From Gorillibacterium timonense (lineage in GTDB: Bacteria; Bacillota; Bacilli; Paenibacillales; NBRC-103111), in NCBI RefSeq assembly GCF_001457415.1, contig NZ_LN881720.1, positions 286,022 to 350,021 of the forward strand: a DNA stretch of 64,000 nt, in the 5' to 3' direction. The notes beneath the pieces were generated by a model, which was not told where the DNA came from, made no database searches, and was given only the letters and a program-made list of their open reading frames with translations. This document shows, piece after piece, positions 41,650 to 52,170 of the stretch. A program made the translations under genes and the position numbers. Numbering within the stretch: position 1 is the stretch's first letter; the number at the start of each line of letters is the position of its first letter.

Positions 41650-41976
41650 CTATTGATTCAATTCCTCAATCGCCTGCGTGACCTTTTCCCATTCCGTAGA
41701 CATGGAATCGAGCAGCTCGCGCCCGCTTTCCGTCAAGGTGTAGTACTTGCGCGGTGGGCCTGCTTCGGATTCCTTCCAATAGGAATCAATGCACTTTTCT
41801 TTGAGCAGCCTGCGCAAGAGAGGGTACAGTGTGCCTTCCGTAACGGCGAGAAATTCCCATCGGTTCAACGTGGTGACCAACTCGTATCCGTAGCGTGGCT
41901 GTGACCCGATCAAGCGAAGGATGCAAAATTCCAGAAGTCCCCGGCGAACCTGAGACTTCCATTCGGACATATCCAT
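41650..41976 (-). CDS. PadR-family transcriptional regulator
   Basis: The 108-residue protein is a PadR winged helix (FCILRLIGSQPRYGYELVTT, EGTLYPLLRRLLKEK, PPRKYYTLTESGRELLDSM) with a C-terminal dimerisation helix. I chose the ATG at 41976, five bases after GAGGTGGG; an upstream frame start at 42009 is unlikely. It forms an operon with the DUF1700 gene, with a cluster of GTAC half-sites upstream. Confidence 0.9.
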   Translation of the reverse strand: MDMSEWKSQVRRGLLEFCILRLIGSQPRYGYELVTTLNRWEFLAVTEGTLYPLLRRLLKEKCIDSYWKESEAGPPRKYYTLTESGRELLDSMSTEWEKVTQAIEELNQ

Positions 41977-42000
41977 GAATTCCCACCTCTCGCGATTAAT

Positions 42001-42031
42001 GTACCACAAAGTACCTTGCGGCGTACAGTAC
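42001..42031 (-). promoter_or_regulatory. Cluster of GTAC motifs upstream of padR
   Basis: GTAC occurs four times within 31 bases (42001, 42011, 42023, 42028), and TGTAC...GTACA dyads can be drawn. PadR proteins bind dyads of the ATGT/ACAT type in their own promoters, so this is a candidate autorepressor site. Confidence 0.4.
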
Positions 42032-42177
42032 TATTTTTTGTTCATTTGCCTACTCCTTTCGGAAGGAATGGCTTCTGACATTTCCTCTCACGGCGTCTCT
42101 CCGTTCTCAATGTGATGCGAACGAATATTCTGTATCTGGATATGTTTGTATGATAAGCTGGATAAGGGTGATATGAG

Positions 42178-43012
42178 ATGGGGAAAGTGAAAATCTACCG
42201 AAACGTTGCCAAGTTGAAGAGCATTGACTTGTTTTATTTCGATACAAAAACCGAGGGACCGACTATTCTATGCCTACATGGAAGAATGGGGAGGGCGGAA
42301 ACCTGGTATGACTTTATCCAACGCTACGGCGAACAGTACCGAATTATCGCACCGGATCAAAGAGGGCACGGATTGAGCGGGAAGCCGATATCGAAATATA
42401 CGGCCGAAGAAATGGCGGAGGATATGCTTGACCTTTTAACTTTCATTAAAGATCGATTCCGCTCTAGTCGTAGGTCATTCTATGGGTGGACGAGTGGCTG
42501 GACACTTAACGGCGTTATATCCCAAGCTCGTCAAAGCATTGGCTATCCTCGACAAATCCGCTTCCGGACCTGCCGAACCAAACCAATTGCCGTTAGATCA
42601 AATCCCTACCGTTGACCCGGTGACAAAAGATTGGCCGATGCCATTCTCCAGCTTAAGCGAAGCGGCAGCATTTCTCCGGCAAACGATGGATTCCGATTTG
42701 AGTTATCAATACTTCATGAATAGCTTGGTCGAAACGGTAGAGGGATATCAGATGATGTTCAGCTCACAGGCGATAGCCGCCAACATGGCATATGAGGAAA
42801 ACTGGTTTCATCTCTTGCCGAACCTCACATGTCCCGTATTGGTCCTCCGAGCCAAAGGCAACGATGCGGTATCGGACGAGGATTTCCTGAGAATGCAATC
42901 TCTACTCCCGAACTGCCTCGCCCGCGAGGTAGATCATCCCGACCATAACGTACATTTGGGGAACAAGGAAGAGTTTTACCGTTATTTTGATGAATTTATC
43001 ATGACGCTTTGA
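42178..43012 (+). pseudogene. Alpha/beta hydrolase with frameshift
   Basis: The first frame gives ILCLHGRMGRAETWYDF and IIAPDQRGHGLSGKPISK. After a frame change near 42452 (AAAGATCGATTCC) the second frame gives DSALVVGHSMGGRVAG, the nucleophile elbow with catalytic Ser. It continues to DHPDHNVHLGNKEEFYRYFD, which holds the likely catalytic His. Together they make a normal 270-280-residue hydrolase. A one-base loss (or two-base gain) separates the halves, so the gene is probably inactive unless this is a sequencing error. Confidence 0.75.
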
Positions 43013-43073
43013 GGATCCAATTGCTTCGCCGTTCAGGGTGATTGGTTTTCTGTGATAGGGGCAGGCGCCTCTC

Positions 43074-43103
43074 GTTTAGAAGTCTCTCATGAGGGCAAGA
43101 CTG
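43074..43103 (+). promoter_or_regulatory. SigF promoter of yabS
   Basis: GTTTA (43074-43078), a 15-base spacer and GGCAAGACTG (43094-43103) match the SigF consensus GYWTA, 15 bases, GGNRANANTR at every defined position. It lies 32 bases before the yabS start and marks the right border of the accessory island. Confidence 0.7.
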
Positions 43104-43134
43104 GAAGGAGAGAGACTTAGAGGAGGCGGCAGAG

Positions 43135-43899
43135 ATGAAACAGATCATCCTGATTACGGACGGATGCTCCAATGTGGGGGTCAGTCCGGTCGTGGCGGCG
43201 GCGCATGCGCTGTCGGAGGGAATTACGGTGAACGTGGTCGGCGTAGTCGACCAAGGCGAGATCGGGGAGCTCGGCTCGGAGGAGATCCGCGAGATTGCCC
43301 GGGCGGGAGGAGGCCTCTCGCGCATGGTCGGTTCGGCAAGTTTGTCGCAGACGGTGCAGATGATGACGCGCAAGACCGTCTCGCATACCATCCGCCAGGT
43401 GGTCGGCGCAGAGCTGAAGGCGATCATGGGGCAGGAGTCAATGGAGCTGACCGACCTTCCGCCGGACAAAAGAGCGCAGGTCGTGCGCGTGATCGATGAG
43501 ATGGAGGAGACGGCTGCGCTCGAGGTGGCGCTCCTGGTCGATGCCAGCGCCAGCATGAAGCCGAAGCTGGCTGCCGTGCGCGAAGCGGTGCGTGATCTGA
43601 TGAAAAGCCTGGAGGCGCGCTCCGGTGCGAGCCGGCTTGCGGTTTTGCGCTTTCCCGGAGCGTCCGGGGAAGAGGTTCGCGTCGAGCAGGCTTGGTCGGG
43701 TCGTCTTGCAAAAGTGGGAGAGTTATTTTATAACATTAACATGAAGGGTACGACTCCTACGGGGCCAGCGATCCTCCAAACTGTGAAGTATTTCGCGGGG
43801 GAGGGCAAGAGCGGCGGGCTGTTGACGGAGAAAACCACAGGGACTACCGCCGAACGCCGGCAGACGAAGGACGGGATTTGGAGTGACTACGTCGTATAA
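43135..43899 (+). CDS. yabS: VWA-domain protein YabS
   Basis: The 254-residue protein has a VWA-like first part (MKQIILITDGCSNVGVSPVV) and a second VWA segment with a MIDAS motif DASAS near residue 140 and GTTPTGPAI later. The order yabS-yabT-tilS-hprT-ftsH is as in B. subtilis, where yabS directly follows spoIIE. It probably works with the kinase YabT in the forespore. The start of yabT lies inside its last codons (17-base overlap). Confidence 0.88.
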   Translation: MKQIILITDGCSNVGVSPVVAAAHALSEGITVNVVGVVDQGEIGELGSEEIREIARAGGGLSRMVGSASLSQTVQMMTRKTVSHTIRQVVGAELKAIMGQESMELTDLPPDKRAQVVRVIDEMEETAALEVALLVDASASMKPKLAAVREAVRDLMKSLEARSGASRLAVLRFPGASGEEVRVEQAWSGRLAKVGELFYNINMKGTTPTGPAILQTVKYFAGEGKSGGLLTEKTTGTTAERRQTKDGIWSDYVV

Positions 43900-44806
43900 G
43901 CCTGAACCGGCCGCAGGGAGCGTCCTGACGGGCAAGTGGAAGGGACGCTCCTACCGCGTGCTCGGCAAGCTGGGTGAGGGAGCGAACGGAGCTGTATATC
44001 TGGTAGGCCGCGAAGGCCGGCGGTATGCGCTCAAGATCGGACTCGACCCGGCCGATGTGCAATCCGAAGTGAACGCGCTTTCCGCGATCACCGCCGGGCA
44101 AGGACCGCTTGCCGGGTTTCTTGTCGATACGGATGATTTTGTATGGAGAGGCGCGAGCTATTCCTTTTATGTGATGAAATATGTGGAGGGGCGCCAATCG
44201 GCGTTGTTCCTTGAGAAGGAGGGTCCCGAGTGGCTCAGCGTCATCGGGCTCAAGCTTCTTGTTCAATTGACCCATCTGCATGAGCGGGGATGGGTGTTCG
44301 GCGATCTGAAGACGGAGAATGTGCTCGTCTCCTCTTACGGAGAAGCCCAGCTCGTCGACTTCGGCGGCTTGTCGCCGGTCGGACGCTCGGTCAAGCAGTT
44401 CACGGAGATCTACGACCGCAGCTATTGGAATGCGGGGACGCGGACAGCGGACTCCGGCTATGATTTATTCGCGTTCGGGGTGCTCTGTCTGCGTCTGCTC
44501 GACGTGGGAGAGGATTGCTTCCGACGAGACTTGCTGCCACAAAACCGCAGCCCCGAGCTGCTGGTGAAGGCTGCTGAAGCTTCGCCGGCTTGCCGCGCTT
44601 ATTTGCCATGCCTCCGCCGTTTGCTGACCGGAGGCTATTTGTCCAGCCGCGAAGCTTACGAGGACTGGCGGGCGATGGTCTATTCGCGCCGCGCCCGTCC
44701 GGCCAAGAAGAAATCGGCGCTCGGCAGAGGCTTCAAGGCGGGAATTGCGGTCTCCGCGATTCTATTTCTGTCCGTCGTGTATTTATATATACGAGACTTG
44801 CTGTAG
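43883..44806 (+). CDS. yabT: Serine/threonine protein kinase YabT
   Basis: The 307-residue Hanks-type kinase has the glycine loop LGKLGEGANGAVYLVG, the Lys in YALKIGL, the catalytic loop VFGDLKTENVLV (HRD replaced by FGD) and LVDFGG. One membrane helix is at the C-terminus (AVSAILFLSVVYLYI), so the kinase domain faces the cytoplasm. B. subtilis YabT is a forespore kinase activated by DNA that phosphorylates RecA and other proteins. The GTG start at 43883 overlaps yabS by 17 bases. Confidence 0.9.
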   Translation: MTTSYKPEPAAGSVLTGKWKGRSYRVLGKLGEGANGAVYLVGREGRRYALKIGLDPADVQSEVNALSAITAGQGPLAGFLVDTDDFVWRGASYSFYVMKYVEGRQSALFLEKEGPEWLSVIGLKLLVQLTHLHERGWVFGDLKTENVLVSSYGEAQLVDFGGLSPVGRSVKQFTEIYDRSYWNAGTRTADSGYDLFAFGVLCLRLLDVGEDCFRRDLLPQNRSPELLVKAAEASPACRAYLPCLRRLLTGGYLSSREAYEDWRAMVYSRRARPAKKKSALGRGFKAGIAVSAILFLSVVYLYIRDLL

Positions 44807-44878
44807 GGGGAGTTCGGGAGCGGCTTCGTCGAACGAGCTCCCGATGGTGAAGTCTCGCGGAAATGGGGAAACGATTGG

Positions 44879-46306
44879 ATGCTGTACCGGCAGGTGGAAG
44901 AACAAATCCGCGAGGAGGGGCTCCTTGCTCCAGGCGATTCGGTGGTCGTCGCGGTATCGGGAGGGCCAGATTCCATGGCCCTGCTGCATCTACTCTCGCG
45001 TTTCGCGCCAGGGCTGCAGCTTAAGCTGACGGTCGCCCATGTCAACCATGGGTTCCGCGGAGAGGAATCGGATGAAGAAGAGCGCATGGTGGAAGCTTAC
45101 ACCCGCAAGCTCGGGCTTCCCTTCCGGGTCGCTCATCTCGATATGCCCGCCTACATACGCGACACCGGGATGAACGGGCAGGCTGCTTCCCGAGAGCAAC
45201 GCCGCGCGTTTCTGATCGAAGCCGCCGCCGGATGCGGCGCAGCCAAGGTGGCGCTCGCCCACCATGCGGGGGATCAGGCGGAGACGGTGCTCATGCGCTT
45301 CCTGCGCGGAGCGGGCCCAACCGGGCTGTCGGGCATCGCTGCGGAACGAACTTTTGCAAATGTGGAACTTATCCGCCCCCTCCTTCGTATAAACAAGGAA
45401 GCTCTTGTCGGCTATTGCGAAGCGGAGGGGATTCCTTACCGGATCGACAGCAGCAACGGCAAGCGCACCTACACCCGAAACCGGATTCGGCTCGATGTCA
45501 TGCCCCTCCTGCGGGAATACAATCCACGGTTGGAGGAAACGCTGGGCCGCTTGGCGGATGTGATGCAGGCGGAGAATGCTTACCTGACCGAGGCGGCGGC
45601 GGCCGCCTTTTCCTCGCTCGTTCGCCCGCTGGACGGTGGTTTTGCCTTTTCGCGCAAGGCCTTTGCGGGGCTCCATCTCGCTTTACAAAGGCGGTTGATT
45701 AAACTACTATTAGATTATCTTGCCACCGGAACGGATCAGCAGGACGACTTCGGCTACTCCCTAACGGAGATTGTGCGCTCTGCCGTGCTCCGCGAGGGGC
45801 CGCCGAATTTCACCCTCGATCTTGCGGGAAACCTGCAGTTTTGCCGGGAATACGACCTTGTGAAGATCGCTTCACCCGATAAGCCGCTTCCTTTCCTTCA
45901 TTATATAGCGGAGAAGGATGCAGGTTCTCTTTCGCTACCGCTGGAAGGCTTGGACAGGGCGCTCGGCGGGTTCACCGCGACAGAGCGAAGCGATATTCCG
46001 GATGAGGGCCGAAATGGTCGGGATTACGCCGTATTCGACTGGGAGACTCTTTGTTTTCCGCTCACCGTAAGGTCCCGCAGGGAAGGCGACCGCATGAACG
46101 TCATGGGACTAAAGGGCGTCAAAAAAGTAAAAGATATCTTCATTGACGAAAAGATCCCCGCAAGCAAGCGGGAAATCTGGCCGATTGTGGCCGACGGGAA
46201 CGGCCGGATTCTGTGGCTTCCCGGCATTCGCCAAGCAGCGCATTCCGTTGTGACGGAGAAGACAGGGATCTTCTTCTGCATGACGTTTACCGGGCCGCAA
46301 TTGTGA
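44879..46306 (+). CDS. tilS: tRNA(Ile)-lysidine synthase
   Basis: The 475-residue protein has the N-type ATP pyrophosphatase P-loop SGGPDS (residues 27-32) with VAHVNHGFRGEES and ALAHHAGDQAETVLMRFLRG. It has the C-terminal TilS domains (SRREGDRMNVMGLKGVKKVK). TilS converts cytidine 34 of the minor tRNA-Ile (CAU) to lysidine and is essential. The ATG at 44879 follows GGGGAAACG. The hprT gene follows. Confidence 0.95.
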   Translation: MLYRQVEEQIREEGLLAPGDSVVVAVSGGPDSMALLHLLSRFAPGLQLKLTVAHVNHGFRGEESDEEERMVEAYTRKLGLPFRVAHLDMPAYIRDTGMNGQAASREQRRAFLIEAAAGCGAAKVALAHHAGDQAETVLMRFLRGAGPTGLSGIAAERTFANVELIRPLLRINKEALVGYCEAEGIPYRIDSSNGKRTYTRNRIRLDVMPLLREYNPRLEETLGRLADVMQAENAYLTEAAAAAFSSLVRPLDGGFAFSRKAFAGLHLALQRRLIKLLLDYLATGTDQQDDFGYSLTEIVRSAVLREGPPNFTLDLAGNLQFCREYDLVKIASPDKPLPFLHYIAEKDAGSLSLPLEGLDRALGGFTATERSDIPDEGRNGRDYAVFDWETLCFPLTVRSRREGDRMNVMGLKGVKKVKDIFIDEKIPASKREIWPIVADGNGRILWLPGIRQAAHSVVTEKTGIFFCMTFTGPQL

Positions 46307-46364
46307 ATACGGTCCGAATGCATACCAGCATCGATTCATAGGATAATTGTGGGAGGGGCAACTG

Positions 46365-46904
46365 TTGCAGAACGACATTAAGGAAGTCATGTACAGCGAG
46401 GAACAGATTCAAGCGAAGATCCGAGAACTGGGAGAACAGATCAGCCGCGAATACGAGGGGAAAAATCTGTTTGTGATTTGCGTCCTGAAGGGCGCGTTCA
46501 TTTTTATGGCCGATCTGGTCAAAACGATCACCATTCCGCTTGAGCTCGATTTTATGGCGGTTTCAAGCTACGGCGCATCCACCCGTTCATCGGGGGTCGT
46601 CAAGATTATCAAGGATTTGGACGTGCCGGTGGAAGGCCGCGACGTTCTGATCGTGGAGGACATCATCGACAGCGGTATGACGCTCAGCTACCTGATCGAC
46701 TTGCTCGAAGGCCGCGACGCCAAATCGGTGAAGGTGGTCGCCCTCTTCGACAAGCCGGCGCGCCGCACGGTGCCGTTGGAGCCGGATTACCGCGGCTTTG
46801 AAATTCCCGACGAATTCGTCGTCGGCTATGGCCTCGATTATGCGGAGAAGTACCGCAACCTTCCGTACGTAGGGATCTTGAAGGAAGCCATCTATTCGGA
46901 ATAA
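46365..46904 (+). CDS. hprT: Hypoxanthine-guanine phosphoribosyltransferase
   Basis: The 179-residue protein has the PRPP-binding motif [14 protein letters not shown] and the conserved [13 protein letters not shown]. It salvages hypoxanthine and guanine with PRPP. The best start is the TTG at 46365, five bases after GGGAGGGG and aligned with the family start ([18 protein letters not shown]); a GTG-like extension at 46347 has no site. It lies between tilS and ftsH as in B. subtilis. Confidence 0.94.
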   Translation: MQNDIKEVMYSEEQIQAKIRELGEQISREYEGKNLFVICVLKGAFIFMADLVKTITIPLELDFMAVSSYGASTRSSGVVKIIKDLDVPVEGRDVLIVEDIIDSGMTLSYLIDLLEGRDAKSVKVVALFDKPARRTVPLEPDYRGFEIPDEFVVGYGLDYAEKYRNLPYVGILKEAIYSE

Positions 46905-47024
46905 CAGCAGGCGCTATTATAACGTTAGGATTCATTCCTGCCGCGTCTTTCCAGGCATCCCGGTTCAGTTGAGAAGCCAAAAGGCGCTGTGGTAAAATAA
47001 AACAAGCATGAGAGGAGGTTGGGG

Positions 47025-49067
<2,043 letters not shown>

Positions 49068-49091
49068 GAATCGTACGTACCCATTACCAGC

Positions 49092-49127
49092 AAAGCCGGG
49101 CTCCCCTGCGGAGTTCCGGCTTTTCTT
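49092..49127 (+). terminator. Terminator after ftsH
   Basis: AAGCCGG at 49093-49099 pairs with CCGGCTT at 49116-49122, with an inner CTCC/GGAG stem, and is followed by TTTCTT. Confidence 0.8.
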
Positions 49128-49269
49128 GGCAGAAAGCCCGCAAGAGCGACGTCATCAAGCGCCGACTTCGTTTCGCATATCCTCACCACGGAGTAAGCGG
49201 CAAGTTGGACTTTTTGTGCTTCTGTGTGATTTAGATCACTGAAAACCTCCTAAAAGCGGCTGCTTCTCG

Positions 49270-49298
49270 TTGACACCCGCCTTAAGTTTTTGTAAATT
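49270..49298 (+). promoter_or_regulatory. SigA promoter of the nad operon
   Basis: TTGACA (49270-49275), 17 bases and TAAATT (49293-49298) lie about 33 bases before the nadA start. I could not identify a regulator site with confidence. Confidence 0.65.
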
Positions 49299-49330
49299 AG
49301 GTTTAAATTGATATCCCGGGGGATGGTCTT

Positions 49331-50269
49331 ATGGAAGCTCTCGCACTAGAACGCAAGGAACAGCAGAATCGGGAGCTTAAAGAGCGGATTCTGCGGTTGA
49401 AGGAAGAGAAGAATGCCATTATCCTTGCCCATTACTATCAGCGGGATGAAGTTCAAGAGATTGCCGATTTTCGCGGAGACTCGTTCCTGCTCGCCCAGAA
49501 GGCGGCCAGCACAGACGCTGATGTCATCGTATTTTGCGGTGTGCATTTCATGGGGGAAAGCGCCAAGATTCTCGCCCCGAACAAGACGGTCGTCATCCCC
49601 GATGAACGCGCGGGCTGTCCGATGGCCGATATGGTCAATGTCGACGGCTTGAAGGCGCTGAAGCAACAGCATCCGAACGCGGCGGTTGTCGCATACATTA
49701 ATACCTCTGCCGATGTGAAGGCGGAGACGGATATTTGCTGTACATCGGCAAATGCGGTCAAGGTGGTCAATTCGGTAGATGCCGACGAGATCATCTGGGT
49801 GCCGGATAAGAACCTGGGCAACTATGTCTCCAAATTCACAACCAAGAAGATGATTCTCTGGGAAGGCTACTGCAACACCCATGATATGCTGACCGTAAGG
49901 GATGTCATGGAAATGCGCGAAAAGTTCCCGAACGCGGAATTCGTCGTTCACCCGGAATGCCGTCCTGAGGTCGTCAAGCTGGGCGATTTCGTCGGAAGCA
50001 CGACGGCGATCTTGAAGTACTGCAAGGAATCCGCCACGAAGCAGTTCATCGTCGGCACGGAGGACGGAGTCGGCTATCAGCTCCGGCTCGACAGCCCGGA
50101 CAAGGAGTTCCACTTCGCTACGAAGTACCTGGTCTGCCCCAACATGAAGGTGAACAACCTGAAGAAGGTGGCCCAGTGCCTGGAAACCCTGTCCCCGCAA
50201 ATCTATGTACCGCCGCAGGTGGCGGATAAAGCCAGACAATCTCTCGAGCGCATGCTGCAGGTGAAGTAG
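49331..50269 (+). CDS. nadA: Quinolinate synthase
   Basis: The 312-residue protein condenses iminoaspartate with dihydroxyacetone phosphate to quinolinate, using a 4Fe-4S cluster. AIILAHYYQRDEVQEIADF, FCGVHFMGESAKILAP and HPECRPEV are family blocks; Cys96, Cys181 and Cys269 are spaced like the three cluster ligands. GGGGGAT precedes the ATG at 49331. nadB and nadC follow, making a complete de novo quinolinate/NAD operon inserted between ftsH and coaX relative to B. subtilis. Confidence 0.96.
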   Translation: MEALALERKEQQNRELKERILRLKEEKNAIILAHYYQRDEVQEIADFRGDSFLLAQKAASTDADVIVFCGVHFMGESAKILAPNKTVVIPDERAGCPMADMVNVDGLKALKQQHPNAAVVAYINTSADVKAETDICCTSANAVKVVNSVDADEIIWVPDKNLGNYVSKFTTKKMILWEGYCNTHDMLTVRDVMEMREKFPNAEFVVHPECRPEVVKLGDFVGSTTAILKYCKESATKQFIVGTEDGVGYQLRLDSPDKEFHFATKYLVCPNMKVNNLKKVAQCLETLSPQIYVPPQVADKARQSLERMLQVK

Positions 50270-50385
50270 CATGCGCTGCTTCATGTCCCCGGTCCCGGGA
50301 CGTAAAGCGGAATGGATGAAGTCGGACGAGGAATAGGAACAAGCAAATACATGTCATTCTACTATAGTAAAGACAGGTGAAGGCA

Positions 50386-52056
50386 ATGATTCCACGTTAT
50401 TTGACGGATGTTTCCTGGCAGGACTTGCCCCGGTATGAATTCGAGACGATCATCATCGGCTCCGGCGTGGCCGGGCTGTACACGGCGATCAAGGCGGCCA
50501 AGACCGGCAAGGTGCTGATGATCACCAAGAAGGCTTTGGACGAGAGCAATACCCGCTACGCCCAAGGCGGCATTGCAGCGGTGATCGCCGATGAGGATTC
50601 GCCGGATTTCCATCTGCAGGATACGCTGATGGCGGGCGCGGGCCTCTGCGACGAGGACGCGGTCGATGTGCTCGTGCATGAAGGACCGGCCCGGGTGAAT
50701 GAATTGATCCGACTCGGGACCGAGTTCGATCTCGAGGACGGCGTGCTTGCGCTTACTCGGGAGGGGGCGCATAGTCAGCGGCGGATTCTTCATGCCCATG
50801 GCGATTCCACTGGGGCCGAAATCGTCCGGGCTCTTGCTCAACAAGCGTTGGAACAGCCAAACCTGGAGATTTGGAACAACCATTTTGCGATCGATCTGCT
50901 GACGTCAAACGGCGAATGCTTAGGCGCGCTGGTTCAGCGGCCGGACGGCAGCCGGGTCGCCGTGTTCGGCAAAGCCACCATTCTGTGCTCCGGCGGCGCG
51001 GGTCAGCTGTACCGCTATACGACCAACCCCGAAATCGCTACAGCCGACGGCATCGCGATAGCTTATCGGGCGGGGGCTGAAGTTCGCGACATGGAGTTCG
51101 TGCAGTTCCACCCGACCTCTCTCTGTTATCCAGGCGCTCCCCGATTTCTCATCTCCGAGGCCGTGCGCGGAGAAGGAGCGGTGCTGCGCAACAGCACCGG
51201 CGAACGCTTTATGGAGAACTATCACCCGCTGCTCGAGCTCGCTCCGCGCGATGTCGTGGCCCGGGCGATTGTAAGCGAGATGGAACGGACCAAGTCTACC
51301 TTCGTCTACCTCGATATTACTCACGAACCGCGCGAGAAGGTGCTGCATCGGTTCCCGATGATCTATGAAACCTGCCTGCATTACGGACTCGATCTTACTG
51401 CGGACTGGATTCCGGTCGCCCCGGCTGCCCACTATATGATGGGTGGGGTCAAGACGGGACTGGATGGGGAGACTTCGCTTAAGCGCTTGTTCGCTTGCGG
51501 TGAGGTGTCCTCGACCGGGGTGCATGGAGCGAACCGGCTCGCCAGCAACTCTCTCTCGGAAGCGCTCGTCTTTGGCAGGCGGATCATCAAGAAGCTCGCG
51601 GAGCTGCCGGAGCTTGATCTCGACAGCCTGCAGGTGGGTTCGTCCGATCAGGTTGCGCTTGCTCTGCGCAAGGACATCCCCATGACTCCGGTCGTGGAGA
51701 AGCGGCTGAAGCTGCAAAAGGTGATGCTCCGCCACGTCGGACTCGTCCGCTCGGACGAGGGGCTGGAGCGAGGGATCGACGAGCTGCGACGGCTGATGTC
51801 CCTCTTCGAATCCCGCTTGACCAAGCGCGAGGAATACGAATTCGCCAACATGTTGACGGTTTCCCTGCTGGTCGCGGTTGCCGCGCGGATGCGCCAGGAA
51901 AGCCGAGGAGGCCATTTCCGCAGCGATTATCCGGCTTCGAACGAAGAATGGCGCCGTCACATTGTCTTTCACCGGGAAAGCGGTACGGTCACGGAGACAG
52001 TCCGCCGAATGCCAGTGGAGCACGGCCAGGAAGAGGCAGCAGCCTCTAAGGGCTGA
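50386..52056 (+). CDS. nadB: L-aspartate oxidase
   Basis: The 556-residue flavoprotein has the FAD-binding fingerprint IIIGSGVAGLYTAIKA near the N-terminus, NTRYAQGGIAAV, the active-site region HPTSLCYPGAPRFLISEAVR, and ASNSLSEALVFG. It makes iminoaspartate for NadA. I chose the ATG at 50386, with AGGTGAAGG before it; a GTG nine bases upstream is possible. It is followed by nadC, so the three genes form the NAD pathway block. Confidence 0.95.
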   Translation: MIPRYLTDVSWQDLPRYEFETIIIGSGVAGLYTAIKAAKTGKVLMITKKALDESNTRYAQGGIAAVIADEDSPDFHLQDTLMAGAGLCDEDAVDVLVHEGPARVNELIRLGTEFDLEDGVLALTREGAHSQRRILHAHGDSTGAEIVRALAQQALEQPNLEIWNNHFAIDLLTSNGECLGALVQRPDGSRVAVFGKATILCSGGAGQLYRYTTNPEIATADGIAIAYRAGAEVRDMEFVQFHPTSLCYPGAPRFLISEAVRGEGAVLRNSTGERFMENYHPLLELAPRDVVARAIVSEMERTKSTFVYLDITHEPREKVLHRFPMIYETCLHYGLDLTADWIPVAPAAHYMMGGVKTGLDGETSLKRLFACGEVSSTGVHGANRLASNSLSEALVFGRRIIKKLAELPELDLDSLQVGSSDQVALALRKDIPMTPVVEKRLKLQKVMLRHVGLVRSDEGLERGIDELRRLMSLFESRLTKREEYEFANMLTVSLLVAVAARMRQESRGGHFRSDYPASNEEWRRHIVFHRESGTVTETVRRMPVEHGQEEAAASKG

Positions 52057-52170
52057 AGCTTCTAGCGCTTATCCAGCGAGCGAAACATTTGCAGCGCGTG
52101 ACGAATCGACAGTGGCCGCATGCGCGGCAAAGCCAAGATGAAACCAACCGATGCAGGAGTGAAACCGATC

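Noticed and set aside
50920..52023. Minus-strand open frame opposite nadB
   Set aside because: An antisense shadow of a conserved gene with low-complexity His/Arg/Gln composition.
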